In this document: piece after piece, positions 1 through 8,162 of the stretch
How the letters are laid out: every line of letters starts with the position of its first letter
Position numbering within the stretch: position 1 is the first letter of the stretch
Origin: an uncultured Bacilli bacterium
GTDB taxonomy: Bacteria > Bacillota_I > Bacilli_A > RF39 > UBA660
Direction of reading: 5' to 3'
Assembly (NCBI GenBank): GCA_910589375.1
Contig: CAJUTK010000002.1
Coordinates: 372,001 to 436,000 of the forward strand
Length of the DNA: 64,000 bases
The notes under the pieces: generated by a model
What the model was told of the DNA's origin: nothing
The model's input: the letters and a program-made list of their open reading frames with translations, nothing else
Databases searched by the model: none
Position numbers and translations under genes: made by a program

Positions 1-14
1 AAGGGGGAATATCC

Positions 15-1592
15 ATGAATATGAATTTAGGACTTACTGATACATTAAATAGAGTATTAGGGTCAAAAGGAATTGCAAAAAAAGGATTTGTTTTATTAAA
101 TACTACTAAGAAGAAAATTGTAGCTGCAAGTTTAGCATTTACATTAGCTGTAGGTGGAGGAACAGTTGCTTATAATCATTTTAATGGTGGATCTGCTGCT
201 GACGTACCAGCACCACAGAATCCAGTGGTTACAAATGATTCAGAGACTCCAACAGATACTCCTGTTGCAACGGATCAATTTGGAATTTTAGCTGATGGTT
301 TAGAAATTGATGGCTTAGGCATGAAAAATGATATGTTAACAATTGAAGAACAAGCTAAGAAAATAGCAGAGGAAATGGGTGCAACTTATGATGGACCTTC
401 ATATGATGTAACTGATAAAGATGGTAATCCACAAAGTTGGGTTAGTGAGGACGATTATAATAAAGCAGTTGATGCTGGTTTACAAGATGCTCCTGTTGGT
501 ACTGAAGTTACTACTTATGATCAAGACGTATTTGTTGCTGATGATGGTACTCCATTTGAAACAGAAGCTGATAAAGATGCATGGAATGCTTATTTAAAAC
601 AACAAAATGACGGTAAAACTGGTACAGTTATAGAAACTGAAGGTAATGTTTATGTAGCTGAAGATGGTACTGTATGGGCTTCAAAAGAAGATGCAGATGC
701 CTATAACAATTCACAAAATGGTACAGTAACTACTGTTACTGATGGAGATGTAGTAGAAGCTGGTGAAGGATATAGAGATCCAGAAGGTAATTATTGGACT
801 AGCGAAGCAGAATATCAAGCTTATATTTCAGGTGTTAACAATATTAATGGCGGAAATAGTGTAGTTGGCGGAAGCGATGTAACTTATGAAGATGATAACT
901 TATATCGTGCACCAGACGGATCAGTATGGGCAAGCGAAGCAGAATACCAAGCATATATTTCAAATATCAACAATGTAGTTGGTGGAGATAATGTAGTTGG
1001 TGGAAATGATGTAACTTATGATGATAATTTCTACCATGCACCAGATGGATCAGTATGGGCAAGTGAAGCAGAGTATCAGGACTATATAAAGAGTCAAAGT
1101 TCTATGTCAGGTACTTTTGTACAAAATACTTCAACAGGAACACAAACCCAAGAACCACCAATAGAAGCAACAGATGATTTCTATCACGCACCAGATGGAT
1201 CAGTATGGGCAAGTGAAGAAGAATACCAAGCATTTGTAAATAGTCAACAATCTGAATCTGCAACTTATACTCAAACTTCTGCTGCAGAAACACCAGCACA
1301 AGAGCCACCAATAGAAGCAACAGATGATTTCTATTATGCACCAGATGGATCAGTATGGGCAAGCGAAGCAGATTATCAAGCTTTTGCAAATAGTGCTGTA
1401 GAAGAATCTCAAGAAGTAGTGGAGAGTTCTGAAGAAGAAAAGAAAAATGATATTGTTTTAGATGAATATGGCGGATACATTGATCCAGAAACTGGTTTCT
1501 ATTGTGTAGATGGCGAATATTATGCTACGAAAGCAGATTATATTGCTTATAGACAAATGGAAAATGGTAATGATAACGAAAAAACAATGTAA
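15..1592 (+). CDS. membrane-anchored APDG-W repeat protein, function unknown
   Basis: 525 aa. A short cytoplasmic N-terminus is followed by one membrane segment at about residues 34-53, then a long acidic, Thr/Glu-rich outer part. From about residue 130 to the end there are roughly nine copies of a 20-residue unit whose best form is FYxAPDGSVWASEAEYQAY. The early copies are diverged (DKDGNPQSWVSEDDY, AEDGTVWASKEDADAY), the middle and late ones are nearly identical, and the last is degenerate (DPETGFYCVDGEYY). The start follows AAGGGGGA with six bases of spacing; an ATG six bases on is possible. An intrinsic terminator follows. Two further genes downstream carry the same motif, so this is a local family. 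I do not recognise a named domain; a surface or envelope-binding role is only inferred. Confidence 0.85.
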   Translation: MNMNLGLTDTLNRVLGSKGIAKKGFVLLNTTKKKIVAASLAFTLAVGGGTVAYNHFNGGSAADVPAPQNPVVTNDSETPTDTPVATDQFGILADGLEIDGLGMKNDMLTIEEQAKKIAEEMGATYDGPSYDVTDKDGNPQSWVSEDDYNKAVDAGLQDAPVGTEVTTYDQDVFVADDGTPFETEADKDAWNAYLKQQNDGKTGTVIETEGNVYVAEDGTVWASKEDADAYNNSQNGTVTTVTDGDVVEAGEGYRDPEGNYWTSEAEYQAYISGVNNINGGNSVVGGSDVTYEDDNLYRAPDGSVWASEAEYQAYISNINNVVGGDNVVGGNDVTYDDNFYHAPDGSVWASEAEYQDYIKSQSSMSGTFVQNTSTGTQTQEPPIEATDDFYHAPDGSVWASEEEYQAFVNSQQSESATYTQTSAAETPAQEPPIEATDDFYYAPDGSVWASEADYQAFANSAVEESQEVVESSEEEKKNDIVLDEYGGYIDPETGFYCVDGEYYATKADYIAYRQMENGNDNEKTM

Positions 1593-1613
1593 TAAAAGTA
1601 AGAAAAAAGGGGT

Positions 1614-1642
1614 AAAGATTGAGAATTTCTCAATCTTTTTTT
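1614..1642 (+). terminator. intrinsic terminator
   Basis: An 11-bp hairpin (AAAGATTGAGA / TCTCAATCTTT) followed by a T run, 20 bases after the stop of the repeat protein. Confidence 0.9.
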
Positions 1643-1659
1643 ATTTTTTTAAAATTTTG

Positions 1660-1688
1660 TTGTTACTAAGTTTAAAATGTGATATGAT
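1660..1688 (+). promoter_or_regulatory. sigma-A type promoter
   Basis: TTGTTA at 1660-1665, 17-bp spacer, TATGAT at 1683-1688. It lies between the upstream terminator and the gene at 1717, so it should start that unit. Confidence 0.75.
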
Positions 1689-1716
1689 AAATATAGAAAA
1701 AATAGGAGGGTAGTTT

Positions 1717-2028
1717 ATGAATCAATTGAAATATGCTAATTTTCGTTTGTTACTGGATTCTAAAGCTAACAGTGTTGGGGTTTCAAAAACAGATTGTGTG
1801 AGACATGTGCTTTCAGGTATGTATAAACTGACTCTACTTAGTAAAGAAGGTTTTGTAGGTCTAAAAAAGTTGCAAGAAAGACAAGCACAAGATTTAGAAA
1901 TTGATACTCGTAAAGCTGTGAATAAAGCACTTCAAGATAATCCTATTGTTAATCCGAGGGATGAAGAATATATACAAGAAGTGAGATCTTTTGTTAGAGG
2001 CGAGATTAGAGGAAGGTTTCATCGTTAG
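1717..2028 (+). CDS. small protein of unknown function
   Basis: 103 aa, with a good ribosome binding site (AGGAGGG, six bases from ATG) and its own promoter. It has no membrane segment or signal peptide, is basic and mostly predicted helical, with charged stretches such as LKKLQERQAQDLE. The next gene starts 11 bases after the stop, so the two are very likely co-transcribed. I do not recognise the family. Its place inside the APDG-W repeat cluster is the only functional hint. Confidence 0.7.
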   Translation: MNQLKYANFRLLLDSKANSVGVSKTDCVRHVLSGMYKLTLLSKEGFVGLKKLQERQAQDLEIDTRKAVNKALQDNPIVNPRDEEYIQEVRSFVRGEIRGRFHR

Positions 2029-2039
2029 GGGGAAATGAA

Positions 2040-2294
2040 ATGAGCAGAAGTAGAAAAATATCCCTTTCCATTGTGGCAATAGGCTTGCTATTAGTTATTG
2101 GAAAGAACTTTGGAAATGGAAGTTTAGGTACAAGTGTAGTAAATGTAGGAAATAGAGATTATTATCAAGATGAAGATGGGGCTTTATGGGAAAGTAAGAA
2201 GAGCTATGAAAATTATGATGATACTTCTTACTTTGTAGCACCAGATGGAAGCTATTGGGTAAATGAATATCGTTATTTACAATCAAAGAGATAG
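2040..2294 (+). CDS. small membrane protein with two APDG-W type repeats
   Basis: 84 aa. A basic N-terminus (MSRSRK) and one membrane segment at about residues 7-22 are followed by a short exported tail. The tail has two units related to the repeats of the 525-aa protein at the window start: YYQDEDGALWESKKSY and YFVAPDGSYWVNEYRY. The ribosome binding site is GGGGAAATGA just before ATG. It is probably co-transcribed with the gene at 1717. It looks like a minimal member of the repeat family: an anchor plus two repeats. Function unknown. Confidence 0.75.
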   Translation: MSRSRKISLSIVAIGLLLVIGKNFGNGSLGTSVVNVGNRDYYQDEDGALWESKKSYENYDDTSYFVAPDGSYWVNEYRYLQSKR

Positions 2295-2310
2295 TTTTCT
2301 CTCTTTTTTT
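2285..2310 (+). terminator. short intrinsic terminator overlapping a gene end
   Basis: AAAGAGA / TCTCTTT hairpin followed by a T run. The left arm is part of the last codons of the 84-aa repeat gene. Confidence 0.65.
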
Positions 2311-2331
2311 ATGATAGAAAGATGGTAAAAT

Positions 2332-3327
2332 ATGAAAAAATTCATAAATTTTGTAAGAGATAATTGTTTATTTCTTATCATATATGTTGTTGTATTCTCC
2401 TTATTAATGGTTAAATTTCCATATTATATAGATGCACCAGGAGGTCTTATTAATGTTGACAATAGAATTGAAATAGAAGGAGGTTATCTTTCTTCAGGCA
2501 GTCTTAATTTAGCTTATGTGACAGAATATGAGGCGACTTTACCTATGCTTTTTATATCTCTATTTAAAGATGATTGGGATGTTTATCCAAAGAAGAGTAA
2601 TGAAGTATCTGATTCTTATGAAGATTTACTTGCTAGAGATAGATTATGGATGAAAGCTTCCTATGCGAATGCAACTATTTTGGCTTACGAAAAGGCTGGT
2701 AAGGAAATTGAAATTACAGATAGAGAGCTTTTTGTTTTATATATTTATAAAGAAGCAAATACTGATTTGAAGGTAGGAGATGAATTGCTATCAGTAGAAG
2801 GAAAAGAAATACATGATAGAAAAGACTTGGCTTTAGCGATTTCTTCTAAAAAAGCTGGAGAATCTATTTCATTAAAGGTTCTTCATAATGGAAAAGAATT
2901 TGATAGAACGGCAGAAGTTCTTGAAATAGATGGTACTAAGATTATTGGTATAGTTCCTTCTGAGATTAGGGAGTATAAAGCTAACCCTAGTATTAAAATA
3001 TCTTATGGAGATTCAGAATCTGGTCCAAGTGGAGGATTGATGGTTACTTTAGCAATTTATAATGCTTTGGTAGAAGAAGATATTACAGGAGGGCTTACTA
3101 TTGTAGGTACTGGAACTATTGAATCTGATGGTACTGTTGGTGAAATCGGAGGAGTAGAATATAAATTAAAGGGCGCAGTTGCTAAGAAAGCTGATTTATT
3201 TTTCGTGCCAGCTGGTATTAATTATGAGGAAGCTATAAGGTTAAAAGAAAAGAAAAAGTATTCTATTACTATTGTACCAGTTTCTACTTTTGATGAAGCT
3301 TTAACTTATTTGAAAGAGAATGTATAA
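2332..3327 (+). CDS. ylbL: PDZ and Lon-type (S16) membrane serine protease, YlbL/SepM family
   Basis: 331 aa, usual length for the family. One membrane segment at about residues 12-28 leaves the rest outside. A PDZ-like region lies at about 135-195 (VGDELLSVEGKEI). The C-terminal third is a Lon-type protease domain with the Ser/Lys dyad visible: Ser233 in GPSGGLM and Lys278 in GGVEYK. Family members (B. subtilis YlbL, streptococcal SepM) cut exported peptides or damage-induced membrane proteins. In Bacillus ylbL lies in the ylbD-ylbH neighbourhood; here ylbD-ylbE-rsmD is about 11 kb away, so the cluster has been split. The surrounding APDG-W proteins are exported or membrane proteins and could be substrates, but that is speculation. 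Confidence 0.9.
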   Translation: MKKFINFVRDNCLFLIIYVVVFSLLMVKFPYYIDAPGGLINVDNRIEIEGGYLSSGSLNLAYVTEYEATLPMLFISLFKDDWDVYPKKSNEVSDSYEDLLARDRLWMKASYANATILAYEKAGKEIEITDRELFVLYIYKEANTDLKVGDELLSVEGKEIHDRKDLALAISSKKAGESISLKVLHNGKEFDRTAEVLEIDGTKIIGIVPSEIREYKANPSIKISYGDSESGPSGGLMVTLAIYNALVEEDITGGLTIVGTGTIESDGTVGEIGGVEYKLKGAVAKKADLFFVPAGINYEEAIRLKEKKKYSITIVPVSTFDEALTYLKENV

Positions 3328-3353
3328 TAAATATTTGCAAACATTCTCTTTTT
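3313..3353 (+). terminator. intrinsic terminator overlapping the ylbL stop
   Basis: AAAGAGAATGT pairs with ACATTCTCTTT across a 17-base loop, followed by T residues. The left arm is the last codons and the stop region of ylbL. Confidence 0.75.
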
Positions 3354-3388
3354 ATGGTAGAATAGGTTCAATTAAGGAGGCTTGTGGT

Positions 3389-4363
3389 ATGAGAGTAAAT
3401 AAAGAAGCCGCTTCAAAGATTAGAGGAAGGGCAAAAAAAACATTACGAAATTTCGTGAAAAGTAGTAGAGATACTGCTCTAGTATTACCATCAGTACAAA
3501 TTTTTTGTTCTGAAAAAATGACACAAGATTATCCCACTTACGCATATGTTCCTTACAATCAATTATGGGGGAATAAGGAAGCTATTCACAAAATATCTAT
3601 TCGGGTTGCTAATAATGGTTTAGGAATTGTCAATAAAAAAGATGCAAATCCAGAATTATTAAAAGAAATTTATCATTGCTTAGGAGAGGCAAAAGTAGAG
3701 AATTCAAAATATGATATTATTACTTTCCGTTTATGGAAAGATAATTCTAATATTCCTACAATTGATAGAACTTCATTTGCTTTCTATAAGAAAAATATAT
3801 CTTTATTAAGACCTTTTACTTGCATGGATGCTTATTTGCCAGTTACTGTTTTTATGGCACCAGATGGTCAGCAATGGGTTGATGAAAGAAATTATATAGT
3901 ATATGCGAGTAATCAAAACGCAGTATATCAATGTAGTGATGGTACTCTTGCTAATTCTTATGATAAATTTAAAGATTGGGAATGTGAGTTAGCATATCAT
4001 CCTCGTAATCCTTTATGTCCAACTTATTCAGACTCTCAAGAAACATTAGAAACTATTGGATATTTAGAGTGTAGTGATGGCACTATTTGGAGAGACTCTA
4101 CTTTATTAGGGGAATATCTTGAGTGGAAAGAAAATAAAAATTATGGAATGAAAGATGGCCTTTATGTAGGTATGTATGGAACTTGTTCTAGTTTTGAAGA
4201 TTATGCTAGATTTTATAATGCAGCTTATTATGTAAATGCTGGATTGTCTCGTGGAAGTCAGTTTTGCGGGGCTTATGGGTTCTTATATTCTACTGAGGAA
4301 AGTGCTTTTATTTCTATTGATAAATTAAATGGATATCAGAAAGTAAAAAATAAAGAAAATTAA
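3389..4363 (+). CDS. soluble APDG-W motif protein, function unknown
   Basis: 324 aa from the ATG at 3389, which has AAGGAGG eight bases upstream; an in-frame ATG at 3320 lies inside the ylbL end and has no binding site. No signal peptide or membrane segment is visible. The N-terminus is basic. The C-terminal half has three units related to the repeats of the neighbouring genes: FMAPDGQQWVDERNYIVY, YQCSDGTLANSYDKF and LECSDGTIWRDSTLL. It is therefore a third, apparently cytoplasmic or unconventionally exported, member of the local family. There is no recognisable catalytic motif. It is likely monocistronic, with a terminator just after the stop. Confidence 0.75.
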   Translation: MRVNKEAASKIRGRAKKTLRNFVKSSRDTALVLPSVQIFCSEKMTQDYPTYAYVPYNQLWGNKEAIHKISIRVANNGLGIVNKKDANPELLKEIYHCLGEAKVENSKYDIITFRLWKDNSNIPTIDRTSFAFYKKNISLLRPFTCMDAYLPVTVFMAPDGQQWVDERNYIVYASNQNAVYQCSDGTLANSYDKFKDWECELAYHPRNPLCPTYSDSQETLETIGYLECSDGTIWRDSTLLGEYLEWKENKNYGMKDGLYVGMYGTCSSFEDYARFYNAAYYVNAGLSRGSQFCGAYGFLYSTEESAFISIDKLNGYQKVKNKEN

Positions 4364-4367
4364 TAGA

Positions 4368-4392
4368 AAAATGGACTTTGGTCCGTTTTTTT
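4368..4392 (+). terminator. intrinsic terminator
   Basis: AATGGAC / GTCCGTT hairpin with a TTTG loop and a T7 tail, immediately after the APDG-W gene and just upstream of mutS. Confidence 0.85.
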
Positions 4393-4416
4393 GTTACAAT
4401 GAATGAGGTGGTATGC

Positions 4417-6960
4417 ATGAAAATGAGTGACATTGATTACAACAAAATTACGCCTATGATGCGTCAATATATAGAAATAAAAAAAGCTCATCCAGATATT
4501 TTTATTTTTTTTAGATTGGGTGACTTTTATGAGGTGTTTTTTGAAGATGCTGTTACAGTATCTAGGGAGTTAGAACTTACTTTAACAGGTAGAAATGCTG
4601 GATTAGATGAGAGAGTTCCTATGTGTGGAGTACCTCACCATGCTGTTCATATTTATATTGAAAAGTTAGTGGATAAAGGATATAAAGTAGGAATCTGTGA
4701 ACAGTTAGAAGACCCAAAAGAAGCTAAAGGATTAGTGGAAAGAGGATTAACTCAAATCATTAGTAAGGGAACTGTTATGAATAGTGATAGCCTTTCAGAA
4801 AAAGACTTTAATTATATTGGGAATATTTTAGATTTTGAACATGCTTATGGTGTTGCTTATACAGATATTACAACTGGTATTTTATATGTTATGTTAGTGC
4901 CACATCAATCTACAAAATTGGTAAGTGAAATTGTTTCTTTAGATATTAAAGAAGTAGTTGTCTCATCCAAAGTAGATAGAGGAATCCTTTCCATTTTAGA
5001 AAACCAATTTAAGATTTTAGTGACAATTAATGATGATATAGTAGATATTGAAGATTACAAAAATGTTTATGAAGATATAACAGATGATAGACTCGTTATG
5101 GCAATTAAACATTTATTAACCTATATTACAAGTACTCAAATGAAGTCTTTGTCACATATTCAAAGGGCAGTTATAAAAGAAAATAAAAATGTACTAAAGA
5201 TGGATATGCATACAAAGAGAAATCTAGAATTAACAGAAACTCTGCGTTTAAAGCAAAGAAATTTCTCGCTTATTTGGTTACTTGATAAAACCAAAACAGC
5301 AATGGGCTCTAGAATGCTTAAAAGTTATATTGAAAATCCACTTATCAATAAAGATGACATTAATAGAAGGTATGATGTAGTAGAAAAATTATTAGAAGAA
5401 TTTTTGTTAAAAGAAGATCTTAAAAATTTACTTTATGAAGTTTATGACTTGGAGAGATTGAGTGGTAGAATAGCATTTGGTAATGCGAATGCTCGGGATT
5501 TGATTCAATTAAAAAGTAGTTTAAAAGTATTACCAGATATTGCTAATATTTTGTCTGCTCTTTCTTATTCTACTTTTAGTCCATTAACAGACTTATATGA
5601 GTTATTAGAAAAAAGCATTTATGAGAATCCTCCTATTGGTATTAAAGAAGGCTCTATTATTAAAGAGGGATTTTCAGAAGAATTAGATGAGCTGAAAGAT
5701 TTACGAAAAGGCGGTAAAGATTTTGTTGCTCGTTTTGAAGCTGAGGAAAGAGAAAAGACTGGAATTAAGACTTTAAAGGTTGGATATAATAAGGTATTTG
5801 GATATTATATAGAAGTATCTAAAGGAAGTATTAATTTAGTAAAAGAAGAATATGGGTATGAGAGAAAACAAACTTTAAGTAATTGTGAACGTTATATTAG
5901 CCCAATTTTAAAAGAGAAGGAAGCTTTAATATTAAATGCAGAAGAACGCATTATAGAGTTAGAGTATCAATTATTTATAAGTATTCGTGATAAAATTAAA
6001 GAATATATTCCTAGAATACAGGAAATTTCTAAAATTATTAGCGAGATAGATGTATTGCAATCTTTTGCAACAGTGGCAGAAGAGAATAATTATATTCGCC
6101 CGATTTTAACAGATAAGAGAGAAGTAAAACTAATCGAGAATAGACATGCTGTAGTTGAGAAAGTTCTTGCAAGTGAGTATGTAGCAAATGATATCATAAT
6201 GGATGAAAATACTGATATTTTATTAATTACAGGACCAAATATGGCTGGAAAAAGTACTTATATGAGACAATTTGCAGTTACTGTGATTATGGCTCAAATA
6301 GGTTGTTTTGTTCCAGCGAAAGAGGCAATCTTACCGGTTTTTGATGCAATTTATACGAGAATTGGAGCAAGTGATGATTTAGTAAGTGGTGAATCTACTT
6401 TTATGGTAGAGATGAAAGAAGCAAATGATGCTGTTTCTAATGCTACAGAAAACAGTTTAGTTTTATTCGATGAATTAGGTAGAGGAACTGCCACTTTTGA
6501 TGGAATGGCTTTAGCGCAAGCAATTATTGAGTATATTCACGATCAAATCCATTCTAAAACAATTTTTTCTACGCATTACCATGAATTAACGGATTTAGAA
6601 AAAACATTAAAGAATTTAAAAAATATTCATGTAAGTGCTTATGAAGAAAATGGGAATATCACTTTTTTACATAAGATTAAGGAAGGTAGCGTAGATAAGA
6701 GTTATGGTATTCATGTTGCTCGCCTTGCATCTTTGCCTGATTCTTTAATAGACCGTGCTACTAATATTTTATCTATCTATGAAAATAAAGAAAGAAATAG
6801 AGATATTAAAGTACAGGAGGCACTTCCACTAGATGATTTAGTTTCTAAAAAAGATGAGCTTAGAGATAAATTAAAGGAATTAGATCCTTTGCAAATAACA
6901 CCAATGCAAGCGCTATCAACTTTGGTAGAGTTAAAAGAATTAAGCAAGAAGGAGAATTAA
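4417..6960 (+). CDS. mutS: DNA mismatch repair ATPase MutS
   Basis: 847 aa, normal MutS length. The start chosen is the ATG at 4417 (MKMSDIDYNKITPMMRQY), five bases after GAGGTGG. The N-terminal mismatch-recognition domain carries the Phe-x-Glu wedge (GDFYEVFFEDA). The connector, lever and clamp domains follow, and the C-terminal ATPase has Walker A GPNMAGKST at about residues 612-620, a Walker B LVLFDELGRGT region and the STHYHEL switch. It binds mispaired bases and recruits MutL, which is not in this window although mutL usually follows mutS. Next to it here are pseudopilin genes, so the standard mutSL operon is broken. Confidence 0.97.
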   Translation: MKMSDIDYNKITPMMRQYIEIKKAHPDIFIFFRLGDFYEVFFEDAVTVSRELELTLTGRNAGLDERVPMCGVPHHAVHIYIEKLVDKGYKVGICEQLEDPKEAKGLVERGLTQIISKGTVMNSDSLSEKDFNYIGNILDFEHAYGVAYTDITTGILYVMLVPHQSTKLVSEIVSLDIKEVVVSSKVDRGILSILENQFKILVTINDDIVDIEDYKNVYEDITDDRLVMAIKHLLTYITSTQMKSLSHIQRAVIKENKNVLKMDMHTKRNLELTETLRLKQRNFSLIWLLDKTKTAMGSRMLKSYIENPLINKDDINRRYDVVEKLLEEFLLKEDLKNLLYEVYDLERLSGRIAFGNANARDLIQLKSSLKVLPDIANILSALSYSTFSPLTDLYELLEKSIYENPPIGIKEGSIIKEGFSEELDELKDLRKGGKDFVARFEAEEREKTGIKTLKVGYNKVFGYYIEVSKGSINLVKEEYGYERKQTLSNCERYISPILKEKEALILNAEERIIELEYQLFISIRDKIKEYIPRIQEISKIISEIDVLQSFATVAEENNYIRPILTDKREVKLIENRHAVVEKVLASEYVANDIIMDENTDILLITGPNMAGKSTYMRQFAVTVIMAQIGCFVPAKEAILPVFDAIYTRIGASDDLVSGESTFMVEMKEANDAVSNATENSLVLFDELGRGTATFDGMALAQAIIEYIHDQIHSKTIFSTHYHELTDLEKTLKNLKNIHVSAYEENGNITFLHKIKEGSVDKSYGIHVARLASLPDSLIDRATNILSIYENKERNRDIKVQEALPLDDLVSKKDELRDKLKELDPLQITPMQALSTLVELKELSKKEN

Positions 6961-6976
6961 AAATTCTTCTTTTTTA
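6949..6976 (+). terminator. intrinsic terminator at the mutS stop
   Basis: AAGGAGAATT pairs with AATTCTTCTT (one G-U), followed by T6. The left arm lies in the last mutS codons. Confidence 0.8.
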
Positions 6977-7005
6977 TTGACTTTCTTGACATCTTTTTTT
7001 ATAAT
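6977..7005 (+). promoter_or_regulatory. strong sigma-A type promoter for the pseudopilin-CAP operon
   Basis: TTGACT at 6977-6982, 17-bp spacer, TATAAT at 7000-7005. The first codon of the pseudopilin is only 16 bases past the -10, so the leader is very short. Confidence 0.85.
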
Positions 7006-7020
7006 GAATATGGTGAGAAT

Positions 7021-7608
7021 ATGAAAAATAGAGGGTTTACATTAGTAGAATTATTAGCTGTTATTACTTTGATGGCTTTATTAGCATTAGCGGCTTTTGA
7101 ATTATTAGATTCTGTCAATAAAGGAAATAAAGAGAAAGCTGAAAATGTACAGATAAGCAATATTTTAACATCTGCTATTTCCTATATTTCAACTAGCGAA
7201 ATAAAGCTACCAGATGTAGCAGATGCTTATGCTGATAAAAGGGGCATTTCTAATTGTGCGGGCAAATCAAATGGGGAGCTTAACCAAGCTAGTTATAATG
7301 ACCTAGAAGATGAAAAAAAAGTTGTTCAAAATATGCAAAAAGAAGGATATACAAAGATATGTAGTACAAGAGTAAGTCTTAAGTATTTAAGCAAAGTTGG
7401 AATTGTTGAATCTAGAATTAAGAATCCTATTACAGGGAAATATTATAGTATGGCTGAATCAGAAATTTTAATTTATTATATTACAAATGCTCGTAAAGCA
7501 GAAGAGGAACTACAATTAAATTTAACTTATAGAGATGATACTAAAATGGATAAACCATGGAAATATGATGGCAACTATTTATATTTCTTTGACTTTAAGG
7601 AGGAGTAG
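7021..7608 (+). CDS. type IV pilin-like (pseudopilin) protein
   Basis: 195 aa. It has a class III prepilin signal: MKNRG followed by FTLVELLAVITLMALLAL, with cleavage expected after Gly5 and Glu at mature position 5. The hydrophobic helix is followed by a polar, partly charged domain with one Cys pair (ISNC, KICS). This fits the major/minor pseudopilins of Com-type or Tff-type machines. No ATPase, platform protein or prepilin peptidase is in the window, so the partner machine must lie elsewhere or be missing. It is the first gene of an apparent operon with a second pseudopilin (8 bases downstream) and a secreted CAP-dockerin protein. Confidence 0.9.
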   Translation: MKNRGFTLVELLAVITLMALLALAAFELLDSVNKGNKEKAENVQISNILTSAISYISTSEIKLPDVADAYADKRGISNCAGKSNGELNQASYNDLEDEKKVVQNMQKEGYTKICSTRVSLKYLSKVGIVESRIKNPITGKYYSMAESEILIYYITNARKAEEELQLNLTYRDDTKMDKPWKYDGNYLYFFDFKEE

Positions 7609-7615
7609 GTGAATT

Positions 7616-8134
7616 ATGAAAAACAATAGAGGGTTTACATTAGTAGAAATAGTAGCAGTGGTAGTTATTTTAGGATTAATAGGGCTCTTTGTCGGACCTG
7701 CTGTAATCAAAGTAATCCGTGGAGCTAGAACGGATGTAAAAGAGGTAAATATAGATACTGTTTTAAATGCTGCTTATGATTTTTCTCAAAAATATATGAA
7801 AATTTTACCAGATTCTACACCTGGTGTTGTAAGTGAGGAAGTATGTGCTTACGAATTAATTACTTGTGGCCTATTAAAATCTGAGATAGTAAGTGGTAAA
7901 AATCCTCAAATAGAAAACTTTGAAACGGCCACATTTTCTATTACTTATTGTGATCAGGTTCATGACGCTAGTGAGGTAGCAGGCACTTCTTTATCAGCTT
8001 GTGTTAGTGATCCTACAGATGGTAAATATTTTGGTCACTATCTTTTTACTTATCATGAAAATGGAAATGTAAGTAATTGTGATAAGGTTAGTTGTAGATA
8101 TCGTCCTAGTTTAAATACAGATACAACTTCTTAA
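7616..8134 (+). CDS. second type IV pilin-like (pseudopilin) protein, Cys-rich
   Basis: 172 aa. MKNNRG then FTLVEIVAVVVILGLIGL is a class III prepilin signal with cleavage after Gly6. The C-terminal domain has seven Cys (EEVCAYELITC, SITYC, LSACVS, VSNCDKVSC), most likely forming disulfides outside the cell. The ribosome binding site AGGAGTAGGTG overlaps the upstream stop, so translation is probably coupled. It is a paralogue of the upstream gene only at the N-terminus. The neighbour 28 bases downstream is a CAP-Big2-dockerin protein. Confidence 0.9.
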   Translation: MKNNRGFTLVEIVAVVVILGLIGLFVGPAVIKVIRGARTDVKEVNIDTVLNAAYDFSQKYMKILPDSTPGVVSEEVCAYELITCGLLKSEIVSGKNPQIENFETATFSITYCDQVHDASEVAGTSLSACVSDPTDGKYFGHYLFTYHENGNVSNCDKVSCRYRPSLNTDTTS

Positions 8135-8162
8135 GTGGTTAAAGAATAGAGGGAGAAGAATC

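Noticed and set aside
1102..1389. Open frame on the minus strand opposite the repeats
   Set aside because: It arises from the repeat coding on the plus strand, has Leu/His-rich low-complexity content and no ribosome binding site.
880..1420. Tandem nucleotide repeats that look at first like a repeat array or CRISPR
   Set aside because: The units are in frame, of protein-repeat length and vary at third positions; there are no unique spacers of constant size. They are the APDG-W coding repeats.
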